Assembly: GCA_050012855.1 (NCBI GenBank) | Contig: JBEKGJ010000019.1 | Coordinates: forward strand, 12,301 to 76,300 | DNA length: 64,000 nt | Source of the DNA: JAJXZJ01 sp050012855 | Lineage (GTDB): Bacteria > Verrucomicrobiota > Verrucomicrobiia > Limisphaerales > J093 | Direction of reading: 5' to 3' | In this document: piece by piece, positions 1 through 11,143 of the stretch | How positions within the stretch are numbered: the first letter of the stretch is position 1 | How the letters are laid out: each line of letters begins with the position of its first letter | Program-made: the position numbers and the translations under genes | Notes under the pieces: model-generated | What the model was told of the DNA's origin: nothing | What the model saw: only the letters and a program-made list of their open reading frames with translations | The model's database searches: none

Positions 1-1
1 G

Positions 2-1465
2 ATGACGTGCGCCCGACGACCCTTCCGGACGCTGCCTGCCGGGCTGTGGGTGACGCTGGCGTGGCTGGCCGCGGCGGGTGGCTGGCTGGAGGCGGCCGCG
101 ACCGACGGGCCCGGGTTCCCGCACCAGCCCACCATCTACAGTCGCTCTGGCCAGTTCGTCATCCACAGCCGGCAGTTCACCACGCCGACCCTGCGGCAAC
201 CCCTCGGCGCCACGAACCGCGCCTACGTCGTAATCCAGCCCGACGCCCTGGCAGTGTCGGCGGAGCGGGTCAAGCAACGGTTGTTGGGCGAACTGGCGGC
301 GCCCGACCGGTGGCGCAATCGGATTCATCTGTTAATCGTGAAGGGAGACCAAGTCGCCGCGCCCCCGGTCCCGATGGCCGCCCTGTTTTCCGACGGTTGG
401 CAGTATAGTCTTCGGGTTCCCGAGCGGGTCGAAGCCGGGGCGCTGGTGCGCGCGCTCGTCGAGGTGCTCCTGATGGAAATCGCCAACCGCTACCCGGGTT
501 CGCACCCGCCCGAAATCCCGCGCTGGCTGGCGGATGGGCTCGCCGGCCTCATGCTGACGGAAGTGGGCCCCGATCTGGTGCCGCAGAGCAACGACCTGCT
601 GGATCGGCTCGCGAATGGCTGGGGCCAGTTGCGCGAGAACACGCGCGTGGGGCGTTACTTTGGGCGCGACACGGAATTGCGGAACTTTCTACAGCAGCAT
701 CCGCCCCTGACCTTCAATGACCTGACGTTGCCACCGCCCGAGGTCCTGGCAGGCAACCAGCGCAATGTGTTTGAGGCTTGTTCGCAGTTGCTCGTGCAGG
801 AACTGCTCCGCCTGCCCAACGGCCGGGCCTTGTGCTGGGAAATGCTGGCGCGGCTCACGCAGTCCTTCAACTGGCAGACGGCTTTCATGCGGACTTATGG
901 ACGGTATTTTCCGCAGATGGTGGACGTGGAGAAATGGTGGGCGGTAACCCTGCTCCAGTTTTCCGGCCGCGAGGCGGCGAACAATTGGTCCCGGGCCGCC
1001 ACCCTACAGGAACTCGACCAGGTGCTCGGCGTGCCGGTGGCGGTGCGCCCCAGCCGGGAGGCCGCGCCCGAAAACGCGGTCGTGCCGATTCAACGGGCCG
1101 TCGCCGAACTGCCGCTGCCGCAGCAGGCGCGCGTGCTCCGCACCAAGATCGGGCAGTTGGAGATGTTGCAGGCCAACGCCGCACCGGAACTCGTGCCGCT
1201 CGTCACCGGCTACCTCGTGGCCATCCAAGAATACCTGGCCGAGCGCGCCGGAGCCAGCACCAGCCTGGGCGAAAAGGGTCGGCCCGCGGCCAACGTCCCG
1301 CTGACCTTGCGCCGCCTCACCCTGCGCCTGGCCGCCCTCGACACGGAGCGCGCGACGGCGACGCAGGCGCCGCAGCCCAATCCGCCGGCGGGCGGAAAAG
1401 TCTCCGCCCCGACGCCGGTGGCGGTGGGGAAAGCTTCGCGGGCGGCCCCGGCGGGCGCACGGTGA
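2..1465 (+). CDS. Secreted protein, degenerate peptidase-MA-like
   Basis: The 487-residue product opens with a signal peptide (hydrophobic stretch at about residues 12-32). The region around residues 150-185 has the layout of gluzincin peptidases of the MA type, with a helix followed by PRWLADGLAGLM, which resembles the usual WLxEGLA segment. The HExxH zinc motif is absent at the expected place, which reads LLMEIANRY. I infer a non-catalytic peptidase-like fold. The C-terminal part is rich in Ala and Pro. The ATG lies at base 2, so a longer start beyond the window cannot be excluded. The function is unknown. Confidence 0.7.
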   Translation: MTCARRPFRTLPAGLWVTLAWLAAAGGWLEAAATDGPGFPHQPTIYSRSGQFVIHSRQFTTPTLRQPLGATNRAYVVIQPDALAVSAERVKQRLLGELAAPDRWRNRIHLLIVKGDQVAAPPVPMAALFSDGWQYSLRVPERVEAGALVRALVEVLLMEIANRYPGSHPPEIPRWLADGLAGLMLTEVGPDLVPQSNDLLDRLANGWGQLRENTRVGRYFGRDTELRNFLQQHPPLTFNDLTLPPPEVLAGNQRNVFEACSQLLVQELLRLPNGRALCWEMLARLTQSFNWQTAFMRTYGRYFPQMVDVEKWWAVTLLQFSGREAANNWSRAATLQELDQVLGVPVAVRPSREAAPENAVVPIQRAVAELPLPQQARVLRTKIGQLEMLQANAAPELVPLVTGYLVAIQEYLAERAGASTSLGEKGRPAANVPLTLRRLTLRLAALDTERATATQAPQPNPPAGGKVSAPTPVAVGKASRAAPAGAR

Positions 1466-1532
1466 CCGGCGGCACGGGGCACGAGAGCACATTTGGCTTG
1501 GAAGCCGGCGAAACTCATTTTAACTTCGGGTC

Positions 1533-1820
1533 ATGTCGAAGACATCCGGCAAGCACCGGCAGGCGATCATGCTTGGCGTCGGCCTTGACACCGACGGACA
1601 CAAGCGGCTGACAACGGGGCCGAATTTTGCCCTGGTCGGCGGCACCGCGGAGACGCACGAGTCCATGACCGAAACCGCCCTCAAGATCAACGAGAAGCTC
1701 GCCGAGCGTGGCAAGCGCCTCGAAGAGGTGTGCCCGCAGGAATTCGACGACATCGCCCAGTCGGTGGGACTGCAGCGCCATGAACCGCGAACCGGCCCCC
1801 GGCCCCCGGCCACCAACTGA
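1533..1820 (+). CDS. Small conserved hypothetical protein (95 aa)
   Basis: A small soluble protein with no signal peptide or membrane segment. Its core (residues about 13-68) includes GVGLDTDGH, GGTAETHE and a charged helix that ends EFDDIA. I recall similar unnamed proteins in Verrucomicrobiota but know no function. It sits just before the promoter of the complex I operon and on the same strand, but is probably separate from that operon. The last 15 residues are a low-complexity Pro/Arg tail. Confidence 0.65.
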   Translation: MSKTSGKHRQAIMLGVGLDTDGHKRLTTGPNFALVGGTAETHESMTETALKINEKLAERGKRLEEVCPQEFDDIAQSVGLQRHEPRTGPRPPATN

Positions 1821-1835
1821 CCGGCACCGCCCCGC

Positions 1836-1864
1836 TTGACGTGCCGCGCGGGCGCTCCTAGGGT
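1836..1864 (+). promoter_or_regulatory. Putative sigma-70 promoter of the nuo operon
   Basis: TTGACG at 1836-1841 and TAGGGT at 1859-1864 are separated by exactly 17 bases. They lie about 50 bases upstream of the nuoA ATG. The match to the -35 and -10 consensus is good in a GC-rich background. No experimental support is available. Confidence 0.45.
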
Positions 1865-1911
1865 TGGTCCCTGCGTGCGCGGGAGAATGCGGCGCGGGTT
1901 AAGCAAACGAT

Positions 1912-2289
1912 ATGCCGGATAACGGTCATCCTTATTTGTTCCTGGCCCTCTTTGTCGGCATCGGGGCGGCTTTCTGCCTGGGAATGCTGGGCCTGGCCCG
2001 GCTCTGGGCGGCGCTGGTGTCCCCGGCCAAACCCGGCCCTTCCAAGAACGCCCCCTACGAATGCAGCGTCGAAGCGCGCGGCGATGCCTGGGTGCGGTTC
2101 CGTTCCGCTTATTACCTGTATGCAATCATCTTTCTGATCTTCGATGTGGAGACGGTGTTTCTGCTGCCGTTTGCGGTGGCCTTCACGCGTCTGTCGGCCG
2201 GGGCGTTTGTGGCGATGATGGTGTTCCTGTTGCTGCTGGTGGAGGGGCTGGTCTGGGCCTGGCGGAAAGGCGTGCTGGCATGGCACTGA
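1912..2289 (+). CDS. nuoA: NADH-quinone oxidoreductase subunit A
   Basis: A 125-residue membrane subunit of complex I. It has three hydrophobic segments and the conserved loop PYECSVEA after the first helix, followed by FLIFDVETVFLLPFA, the family signature. NuoA lies at the junction of the hydrophilic and membrane arms near the quinone channel. It is the first gene of a 12-gene + strand operon and is followed 37 bases later by nuoB. Confidence 0.95.
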   Translation: MPDNGHPYLFLALFVGIGAAFCLGMLGLARLWAALVSPAKPGPSKNAPYECSVEARGDAWVRFRSAYYLYAIIFLIFDVETVFLLPFAVAFTRLSAGAFVAMMVFLLLLVEGLVWAWRKGVLAWH

Positions 2290-2326
2290 CCCGCCCCAAC
2301 GGATCGCCGGCACCGGGAGGCGACCC

Positions 2327-2947
<621 letters not shown>

Positions 2948-2986
2948 GCGGCAGCGCGGGAACGTCCATTTGAGCTGAATCGTTTC

Positions 2987-3618
2987 GTGGAAAACCTGGA
3001 AGCCATCAAAGCGCGTTTGGAATCGCTCGTCCCCGGTGCGCAACTGGCCGTCGTGCCGAACAGCGCGGTCCCCGCGGCGGCTTCCCTGGCCGTGGACCCC
3101 GCGCACGCGGTCGCCGTGGCCCGGTTCCTGCGCGACGATCCCGGGCTCCGGCTCGACTTCTGTTCCAACGTCACCGGCGTGGACTGGCTCGAAGCGGTCG
3201 TCAAGGAGAAGGTCAAGTCGCGCAAGCTGGTTGACGGGATGGAGAAGGAGGTCGAGGAAACCGTCGAGCACAAGCGCCCCGGCTATCTGGAGGCGGTGTA
3301 TCATCTCTACTCGGTGGAACTGAAACACGGGCCGCTGGTGTTGCGGCAGCGCACGGCCAACCGCATGGATCAGGTGCGCGTGACCTCCCTCACGCCGGTC
3401 TGGCGCAGCGCCGAGTTCCAGGAACGCGAAGCCTACGATCTCTTCGGGATTCTCTTCGACGGTCATCCGGACCTCCGCCGCATCCTGATGTGGGAGGAGT
3501 TTCAGGATCATCCGATGCGGAAGGATTATGTGGAGCCGGACGACTTCGAGTACGAGCCCACGCCGCACAACGAGGTGCTGGCGAAGGCCCGGCGCCATTA
3601 TCCGTTGGAGGAGCGCGC

Positions 3619-3622
<4 letters not shown>
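2987..3622 (+). CDS. nuoC: NADH-quinone oxidoreductase subunit C
   Basis: A 211-residue hydrophilic-arm subunit (30 kDa type). It shows the family signature around EREAYDLFGI and the DHPMRKDY segment near the C-terminus. The start is a GTG. A lysine/glutamate-rich insertion lies at about residues 68-100. The stop overlaps the nuoD start as ATGA, so the two genes are separate rather than fused as NuoCD. Confidence 0.94.
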
Positions 3623-4862
<1,240 letters not shown>

Positions 4863-4866
<4 letters not shown>

Positions 4867-5474
4867 GTCTGTTGGGGGCCGGCATCATCAAGGGCCTGGT
4901 CGAAACGGCCCGGAATTTCGTGGGCAGCTACCATGACCCGGAGCGGTTGACGACCGTCGAGTATCCGGAGGAACGGCTGGCGCTGCCCGAGAACGCGCGC
5001 AGCTTTCCGATGCTCATCTTCGACAACGACCCGGTCAAGGGGCTCCGGTGCGTGGCCTGCAAGATTTGCGAGAAGGAATGCCCGCCGCAGTGCATCTACA
5101 TTGTCCAGGACCGGGACCCGCGGGGCAAGCCGCTCAAATTCCCGCGCATCTTCGACATTGACCTCTCGGTTTGCATGAGCTGCCAGATCTGCGTCGAGGT
5201 GTGCCCGTTCGACGCGATCAAGATGAACACCGAGTTCGAGTTGAGCACGGAGGATCGCTTCGGCGGGCTGATCCTGCGCCGGGAGGACCTGGCGAAGTCG
5301 AACGAATACTACCTCGAAATCCACCCGACCGAGGCGGCCGAAACGGATGCCCGTCTCGCCGCTGAAAACGCCAAGGCAGAAGCCAAGTCCAGGGCGCCCG
5401 CGCCGGCAACGCCCGCGCCTCCGGCGGCCCTTCCAAAACCGCCCGCCGCGGCGAGCCCCGCCCCAACCACCTGA
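4863..5474 (+). CDS. nuoI: NADH-quinone oxidoreductase subunit I
   Basis: A 203-residue ferredoxin-like subunit with two [4Fe-4S] motifs, CVACKICEKECP and CMSCQICVEVCP, which pass electrons to the NuoB cluster. The ATG at 4863 overlaps the nuoD stop. The gene lies between nuoD and nuoH, whereas most operons place nuoI after nuoH. The C-terminal 45 residues are a disordered Ala/Pro tail. Confidence 0.95.
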
Positions 5475-5477
5475 GCC

Positions 5478-6674
5478 ATGGCGAACGCGCTCGACCAGAT
5501 TTTTGTCAACCTCAAGCACTGGCTGCTGGCCTGGTTTCCATCGGCCTGGCAGCCGCTGATTTCGATGGTCATCTCCGCCGCGGCGATCATCGCTGTGTTC
5601 GGCTCGCTGTTCGCTGTCACCACGCTCGCCGAACGGAAGGGCCTCGGCCGGATTCAGAACCGGCCCGGCCCGAACCGGGTGGGCCCTTTCGGCATTTTGC
5701 AGCCGCTGGCGGATGCCGTGAAGATGCTCACCAAGGAGAGCATCATGCCGCAGGTGGCGGACCGGTTCATCTTTTTCCTGGCGCCTACGATGATGCTCAT
5801 CCCCACCTTGCTCTCCTTCGCGGTGCTCCCCTACGGCCGCAACATGGCGGCGGTGGACTTCGACGCCGGGCTGCTGTTTTTCTTCGCCGTCGGCGCCAGC
5901 ATTGAGATGTCCGTGTTCATGGCCGGCTGGTCGAGCCGCAACAAGCTCGCCCTGCTCGGCGCGATGCGCGCCATCGCCCAGATGATCTGTTACGAGCTGC
6001 CGCTGATCCTCTCGAGTGTGACGGTGGTGATGGTGACAGGCTCGCTGTCGCTGGGACAGATTGTGGACAGCCAGGCCGGCTTTCATGGTGGCTGGCTGGC
6101 GCGCTGGCACGTTTTCACGCCCTGGGGTCTGGCGGGGTTCCTCCTGTTCATGACCGCCGCCACCGCCGAGTCCAACCGCGCGCCCTTCGACCTGCCGGAG
6201 GGCGAATCCGAACTCGTGGCCGGCCATCTCATCGAATACTCGGGGTTCAAATACGCGTTGTTTTTCATGGGCGAGTACTTCGGAATGATGGCGGTGAGCG
6301 GACTCGGCATCACGCTGTTCCTCGGCGGCTGGCGGGCGCCGGTGGCCGGTCTGGACTGGGTGCCGTCCTATCTGTGGTTCTTCGGCAAGCTGGGGGTCTG
6401 CATCGCGGTGTTCATCTGGGTGCGGGGAACGCTGCCGCGGTTGCGGGCCGACCAGTTGATGAACTTCGCCTGGAAGTTCATGCTGCCGCTGACGTTGATC
6501 AACCTCGTCGCGGCCGCGGTCTGGCACTACACCGGGGTTTGGAGTTTCGGCGGGGCGGCGGCGGTGCGCTGGCTGCTGGGGGCGGCCCTAATCGGCGTGC
6601 CCTATGTCGTGCTCGGGCGGGCGCTCTACACCGGGCACGGCCACGGACCGCGCACCTACCGTTACGCCACCTGA
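5478..6674 (+). CDS. nuoH: NADH-quinone oxidoreductase subunit H
   Basis: A 398-residue multi-spanning membrane subunit that forms the quinone chamber wall with NuoB and NuoD. Signatures include AERKGLGRIQNRPGPNRVGP near the N-terminus and the loop AESNRAPFDLPEGESELVAG. The ATG lies 3 bases after the nuoI stop. Confidence 0.96.
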   Translation: MANALDQIFVNLKHWLLAWFPSAWQPLISMVISAAAIIAVFGSLFAVTTLAERKGLGRIQNRPGPNRVGPFGILQPLADAVKMLTKESIMPQVADRFIFFLAPTMMLIPTLLSFAVLPYGRNMAAVDFDAGLLFFFAVGASIEMSVFMAGWSSRNKLALLGAMRAIAQMICYELPLILSSVTVVMVTGSLSLGQIVDSQAGFHGGWLARWHVFTPWGLAGFLLFMTAATAESNRAPFDLPEGESELVAGHLIEYSGFKYALFFMGEYFGMMAVSGLGITLFLGGWRAPVAGLDWVPSYLWFFGKLGVCIAVFIWVRGTLPRLRADQLMNFAWKFMLPLTLINLVAAAVWHYTGVWSFGGAAAVRWLLGAALIGVPYVVLGRALYTGHGHGPRTYRYAT

Positions 6675-6678
6675 AACC

Positions 6679-7185
6679 ATGCACACCGGCTCACTCCTGC
6701 TTCTCGTCCTGACCCTCGGCAGCGCGGTCGCCGCAATGTCCCTGCGGAACCTGGTGCACTGCGCGCTCTGCGCCGCCATCACCTTCCTCTGCCTGGCGGC
6801 GTATTTCCTCGCCCTCAGCGCGGAATTCGTCGGCTTCGCCCAGATCCTGGTCTATGTGGGCGCGGTCGCCATCCTGATTGTGATTGCGATCCTGGTGACC
6901 CGCGACATCGCTGAGCGGGGCGAGCCGCTCGTGTTCAAGCCGTGGATTCTCGGGGTCGGCGTGGCGGTGCTGGTGGCCGGCAGCCTCGTTTCTGCGGTGA
7001 CCAGCAGTGCGTTGGCACGCGACCCGCTGCCGCCGGCACCGACGGCGACGGTCGAGGCGATCGGGGAAAAGCTGATGACCCACTACGTCGTGCCCCTGGA
7101 AGTCATCGGCCTGCTGCTGACGGTGGCGCTGCTGGGTGCGGTGCTGCTGGCGCGGCCGCAGAAGGAGGGAGGCAACCGTCCATGA
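6679..7185 (+). CDS. nuoJ: NADH-quinone oxidoreductase subunit J
   Basis: A 168-residue membrane subunit. The third hydrophobic segment contains the conserved FAQILVYVGAVAILIVIAI, the pi-bulge helix region of the family. The ATG at 6679 directly follows the nuoH stop, and a longer upstream frame overlaps nuoH and was rejected. The stop overlaps the nuoK start. Confidence 0.94.
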   Translation: MHTGSLLLLVLTLGSAVAAMSLRNLVHCALCAAITFLCLAAYFLALSAEFVGFAQILVYVGAVAILIVIAILVTRDIAERGEPLVFKPWILGVGVAVLVAGSLVSAVTSSALARDPLPPAPTATVEAIGEKLMTHYVVPLEVIGLLLTVALLGAVLLARPQKEGGNRP

Positions 7186-7493
7186 TGAGTCTGCAAAGCT
7201 ATTTGATTCTCGCCGCGCTCTTGTTCAGCATCGGGCTGGCGGGCGCGCTGACGCGCCGCAACGCCGTCCTGGTCTTGGTCGGGATCGAACTCATGCTGAA
7301 CGCCGCCAATCTCAATTTCATCGCCTTCTGGCGCTTCGGGCCGCATCCCGAGGCCCTGACCGGCATCCTGTTCGCCTTGTTTTCCATCGGCATCGCCGCG
7401 GCGGAGGCGGCCGTTGGCCTCTCCCTCATCATCGCCATCCAACGCCACTATCAAACCACCAGCCTGGACCGGGTGGATTCGCTGAAGGGGTGA
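7182..7493 (+). CDS. nuoK: NADH-quinone oxidoreductase subunit K
   Basis: A 103-residue Mrp-type antiporter-related subunit with three membrane helices. The conserved glutamate is in VLVGIELMLNAANLNF, and a second is in IAAAEAAVGLSLI. The ATG at 7182 overlaps the nuoJ stop, and a second in-frame ATG follows at 7185. Confidence 0.95.
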   Translation: MMSLQSYLILAALLFSIGLAGALTRRNAVLVLVGIELMLNAANLNFIAFWRFGPHPEALTGILFALFSIGIAAAEAAVGLSLIIAIQRHYQTTSLDRVDSLKG

Positions 7494-7494
7494 G

Positions 7495-9588
7495 ATGGGA
7501 ACGATGGTCAACATCCTCGGCTTGATCCCCGGATTGCCGTTGCTGGCGGCGGGCGTGAGCGCGCTGGCTCCGCGGCGCTGCCGGCGGCTCTCGGCTGGGC
7601 TTGCCATCGGGGCAATGGCACTCGCCTTCCTGCTCTCGCTGGCCGCCTTCGCGGAAACGCTGCAGCGTCACGGCGAGCAAGCGCGGCAGGTGTTCAACTT
7701 CCCGTGGTTCCAGTTCGGTGACGCCTGGCTTCAACTCGGCTGGGTGCTTGATCCTCTCGCGGCCGTGATGCTCGTGATGGTCACGTTCGTCGGCCTGGTG
7801 ATCTTCATTTACAGCGTCGGTTACATGGCGCAGGACGCGAACTTCACGCGCTTCTTCACGTTCCTGTCGTTGTTCGCCGGCGCCATGCTCGGCGTGGTCA
7901 TTGCCAACAGCCTGCTGTTGCTCTTCATCTGCTGGGAACTGGTCGGCCTCACCTCCTACCTGCTCATCGGCTTCTGGTTCCACAAGCCCAGCGCGGCGGC
8001 GGCGGCGAAAAAGGCCTTCGTCACCACGCGCGTCGGTGACATCGCGCTCTTGCTGGGAATGGTCTGGCTCTACGCGAAGACGGGGACGCTGTTGTTCTAC
8101 GATCACGGCCAGGGCTGCCTGGAGGCACCCGTCCTGGCGAAAGCGTTTCCGATCGATGAATTCGGCGACCTCCCGCTGCTGGGGATCGCCCTCCTCATTT
8201 TCGTGGGCGCGATGGGCAAATCGGGCCAGGTGCCGCTGCATGTCTGGCTGCCCGACGCGATGGAGGGCCCAACCCCGGTGAGTGCGCTGATCCACGCGGC
8301 GACCATGGTGGCGGCGGGCGTGTTCCTGGTGGCGCGGGTGTTCGCCTTGATGAAACCGAATTGGGCGGCCTTCGTCGGTCCCCACGCGTGGGTCAGCCTG
8401 CCTCCCCCGGATGCGACGCTGGTGATCACGTGGGTCGGCGCCATCACGGCCGTGTTCGCCGCGCTGATTGCCGTGGCCCAGACCGACATCAAGCGCATCC
8501 TCGCCTACTCGACCGTCTCGCAACTCGGTTACATGATGCTGGGCCTGGGTGTCGGCGGCGTGGCGGTCGGCATGTTCCATCTCATCACCCACGCGTTTTT
8601 CAAGGCGCTGCTGTTCCTCGGCGCAGGCTCGGTCATCCACGGCGTCCACGAGGAGCAGGACATCCGGCGCATGGGCGGGCTGCGTCGGTTCATGCCGGTG
8701 ACCTTCGCCACCTACGCCATCGGCATGCTGGCGCTCGCCGGCTTTCCCCTGCTCTTCTCGGGTTTCTGGAGCAAGGACGAGATTCTCCATGCCGCGCACA
8801 GTTGGCCGGTGTCGCGCTGGCCCTTCTACCTCGGGCTGTTCGGGGCGCTGCTGACCGCCTTTTACATGACGCGCCAGGTATGTTGCGTGTTCTTCGGAAA
8901 TCAGCGGGCGCCGGTGGCGGAAGCGGAGACCGTGCAGGCGGACAAGGCGCAGGCGCCGCACGAAAGTCCGAAAGTGATGACCGTGCCGCTCCTGCTGCTG
9001 GCGGCGGGCGCGATTCTACTCGGGTTTGTGGGCACGCCGGCGTGGCCGTGGTTCCAGAGTTTTCTCGAAGGCGAAAGTCCCGCACTCGATTGGGGCCGCC
9101 TGGTGGCCGGCGGGACCCTCGGCCTGATGGTGGTTTCCTCCCTGGTTGTTTTCACGGGCCTGGGCCTGGGCTGGTGGCTCTATGGCCGCCGACCGAGGCG
9201 GAGCGCCACGGATGCGGATGCGCTCGAGCGCCTGATGCCGGAGGTGTTCGGGGTGTTGCGGGGCAAGTTCTTCGTGGACGAACTTTATGAAGCGACGGTC
9301 ATCCGCTGGCATGCCGCCTGGGCGCAGTGCTGCGACCTGCTCGACCGCTGGGTCTGGGGCGGCCTGGTGCTCGGGGCGCAATTCGGCACCCTTGGGCTGT
9401 CCTGGCTGAGCAAGCTCTGCGATGACTGGGTGGTAAACCTGGGTTTTGACCGGAGTTGCGATGGAATCCAGCGGAGCGCCAGGTTCACGTGCGCGCTCCA
9501 GGACGGCCAGGTGCATAACTATCTGCGGGCGCTGGCGCTGGCCTTCGCTGTTCTCGTGCTGTTGCTGACCTGGGCATGTGCGGGATGA
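7495..9588 (+). CDS. nuoL: NADH-quinone oxidoreductase subunit L, with long lateral helix
   Basis: A 697-residue proton-pumping subunit, compared with about 610-650 in most bacteria. Core motifs include CWELVGLTSYLLIGFW, the pump-channel region FVGAMGKSGQVPLHVWLPDA, and AYSTVSQLGYMMLGLG. The stretch from KFFVDELYEA to the last helix, which should contain the lateral helix, is about 90 residues. That is some 20 more than I recall for typical NuoL. This matters because two nuoM genes follow (see findings). Confidence 0.95.
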   Translation: MGTMVNILGLIPGLPLLAAGVSALAPRRCRRLSAGLAIGAMALAFLLSLAAFAETLQRHGEQARQVFNFPWFQFGDAWLQLGWVLDPLAAVMLVMVTFVGLVIFIYSVGYMAQDANFTRFFTFLSLFAGAMLGVVIANSLLLLFICWELVGLTSYLLIGFWFHKPSAAAAAKKAFVTTRVGDIALLLGMVWLYAKTGTLLFYDHGQGCLEAPVLAKAFPIDEFGDLPLLGIALLIFVGAMGKSGQVPLHVWLPDAMEGPTPVSALIHAATMVAAGVFLVARVFALMKPNWAAFVGPHAWVSLPPPDATLVITWVGAITAVFAALIAVAQTDIKRILAYSTVSQLGYMMLGLGVGGVAVGMFHLITHAFFKALLFLGAGSVIHGVHEEQDIRRMGGLRRFMPVTFATYAIGMLALAGFPLLFSGFWSKDEILHAAHSWPVSRWPFYLGLFGALLTAFYMTRQVCCVFFGNQRAPVAEAETVQADKAQAPHESPKVMTVPLLLLAAGAILLGFVGTPAWPWFQSFLEGESPALDWGRLVAGGTLGLMVVSSLVVFTGLGLGWWLYGRRPRRSATDADALERLMPEVFGVLRGKFFVDELYEATVIRWHAAWAQCCDLLDRWVWGGLVLGAQFGTLGLSWLSKLCDDWVVNLGFDRSCDGIQRSARFTCALQDGQVHNYLRALALAFAVLVLLLTWACAG

Positions 9589-11141
9589 GCAACCTCCCGT
9601 TCATCACGTTGCTGACCCTGCTGCCGCTCGTCGGCGGCGGGGTGCTGATCGCTTTCGGCCGGGTGCAGGCCGCGCAGGCCCGCCGGCTGGCGCTCGGCGT
9701 GAGCGCGGGGGCGCTGGCACTGGTACTCGCCATGATGATCATGTTCGAGCCGGGTTCCGGCGTACTCCAGTTCGTTCAGCGACTCGACTGGGTGCCGGCT
9801 CTAGGGGTTCAGTATTTCGTCGGCGCGGATGGCCTGGGCCTGCTGATGCTGCTGTTGACGGCGCTGGTGGTTCCCATGGCGGTGCTGGCGTCCAACCGGA
9901 TCACGGAACGGGCGCACCTCTATTTCGCGCTGGTGTTGTTCCTTGAGGCCGGGTTGTTCGGCACGTTCACCGCGCAAAACTTTTTCCACTGGTTTCTGTT
10001 CTGGGAGCTGAGCCTGGTGCCCGCGTTCTTTCTCATCAAGCTGTGGGGCGGACCGGAGCGCGGCCCCGCCGCCACCCAGTTCTTCATCTACACGATGGTC
10101 GGCAGCGTGGCCATGCTGCTGAGTTTCCTGGCCATCTTCCTGGCCACCGGCCAGTTTAACTTTCCCGAACTGGCGGAACTCAGCCGGCAGGGGCGATTGG
10201 GCGCCAGCCTGGCGAGCAAACTGACCTGGGCGGGGCTCTCGCCCGAAACGGTGCGGTTCCTGGTTTTCGGCGGCGTTTTCCTTGGGCTGGCCGTCAAGGT
10301 GCCGGTCATGCCGTTCCACACCTGGCTGCCCACCGCTTACGCCGAGGCGCCGACGCCGGTAACCATGCTGCTCACCGGCGTCATGTCGAAGATGGGCGTG
10401 TACGGTTTCCTGCGCATCCTGGTGCCGCTGTTCCCGGCGGAACTGCGGGCACTGATGACACCGCTGCTGGTGCTGGCGGTGCTCACCATCGTCGCCGGGG
10501 CCGCGGCGGCGTTCGCCCAACGCGATCTCAAGCGGATGCTCGCCTACTCCTCGATCAATCACCTTGGCTACTGCTTGTTGGGCATTTTTGCGGTGGTGAA
10601 GTTCACGGCCAACACCCCCGCGCTGGTGACGGAGAAGGCCGCGGTGCTCAACGGCGTGTTGCTGCAGATGTTCAACCACGGGCTGACGGCGGCCACCCTC
10701 TTCGGCTTCGTCGGCCTGCTCGAACAGCGCAGCGGCGGCCGGCGCGGGTTGGATGATTTCGGCGGGCTGCGCATGGTTGCCCCGGTCTTCGCCGGCCTGA
10801 TGGGCATCGCAGTGTTCGCCTCGCTGGGGTTGCCGGGGCTGAACGGATTCGTTGGCGAATTCCTGATTTTCAAGGGCGCTTTTCCGCTGGCGACATGGGC
10901 CACGGCCGTGGCGGCACTGGGACTTCTGATCACGGCCGTGTTCCTGCTGACCCTGCTCCAGCGCGTGTTCCAGGGACCGCTGAATCCGCAATGGGCGCAA
11001 TTCCCCGACCTCTCGACCCGCGAGCGCTGGCTCTTCGGCCCGGCGGTGGCACTGATGTTCGTGGTCGGGGTGGGTCCGCAAATCCTGATCCGCCTGTTCA
11101 ATGCCACCGCGCTGCACTGGGTGACCCGCCTGCTCTCCTGA
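9585..11141 (+). CDS. nuoM: NADH-quinone oxidoreductase subunit M, first copy
   Basis: A 518-residue antiporter-like proton-pumping subunit. It shows LFWELSLVPAFFLIKLWGG, AVKVPVMPFHTWLPTAYAEA and AYSSINHLGYCLLGIF. The ATG at 9585 overlaps the nuoL stop (ATGA), although an in-frame ATG at 9576 is possible. A second, clearly different NuoM-type gene follows 2 bases later. Confidence 0.94.
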   Translation: MSNLPFITLLTLLPLVGGGVLIAFGRVQAAQARRLALGVSAGALALVLAMMIMFEPGSGVLQFVQRLDWVPALGVQYFVGADGLGLLMLLLTALVVPMAVLASNRITERAHLYFALVLFLEAGLFGTFTAQNFFHWFLFWELSLVPAFFLIKLWGGPERGPAATQFFIYTMVGSVAMLLSFLAIFLATGQFNFPELAELSRQGRLGASLASKLTWAGLSPETVRFLVFGGVFLGLAVKVPVMPFHTWLPTAYAEAPTPVTMLLTGVMSKMGVYGFLRILVPLFPAELRALMTPLLVLAVLTIVAGAAAAFAQRDLKRMLAYSSINHLGYCLLGIFAVVKFTANTPALVTEKAAVLNGVLLQMFNHGLTAATLFGFVGLLEQRSGGRRGLDDFGGLRMVAPVFAGLMGIAVFASLGLPGLNGFVGEFLIFKGAFPLATWATAVAALGLLITAVFLLTLLQRVFQGPLNPQWAQFPDLSTRERWLFGPAVALMFVVGVGPQILIRLFNATALHWVTRLLS

Positions 11142-11143
11142 CC

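Noticed and set aside
3490..3618. Upstream extension of the nuoD frame.
   Set aside because: It lies inside nuoC. The ATG at 3619 overlaps the nuoC stop and follows a ribosome site. Similar extensions for nuoI, nuoJ, nuoK, the second nuoM and nuoN were dropped for the same reason.
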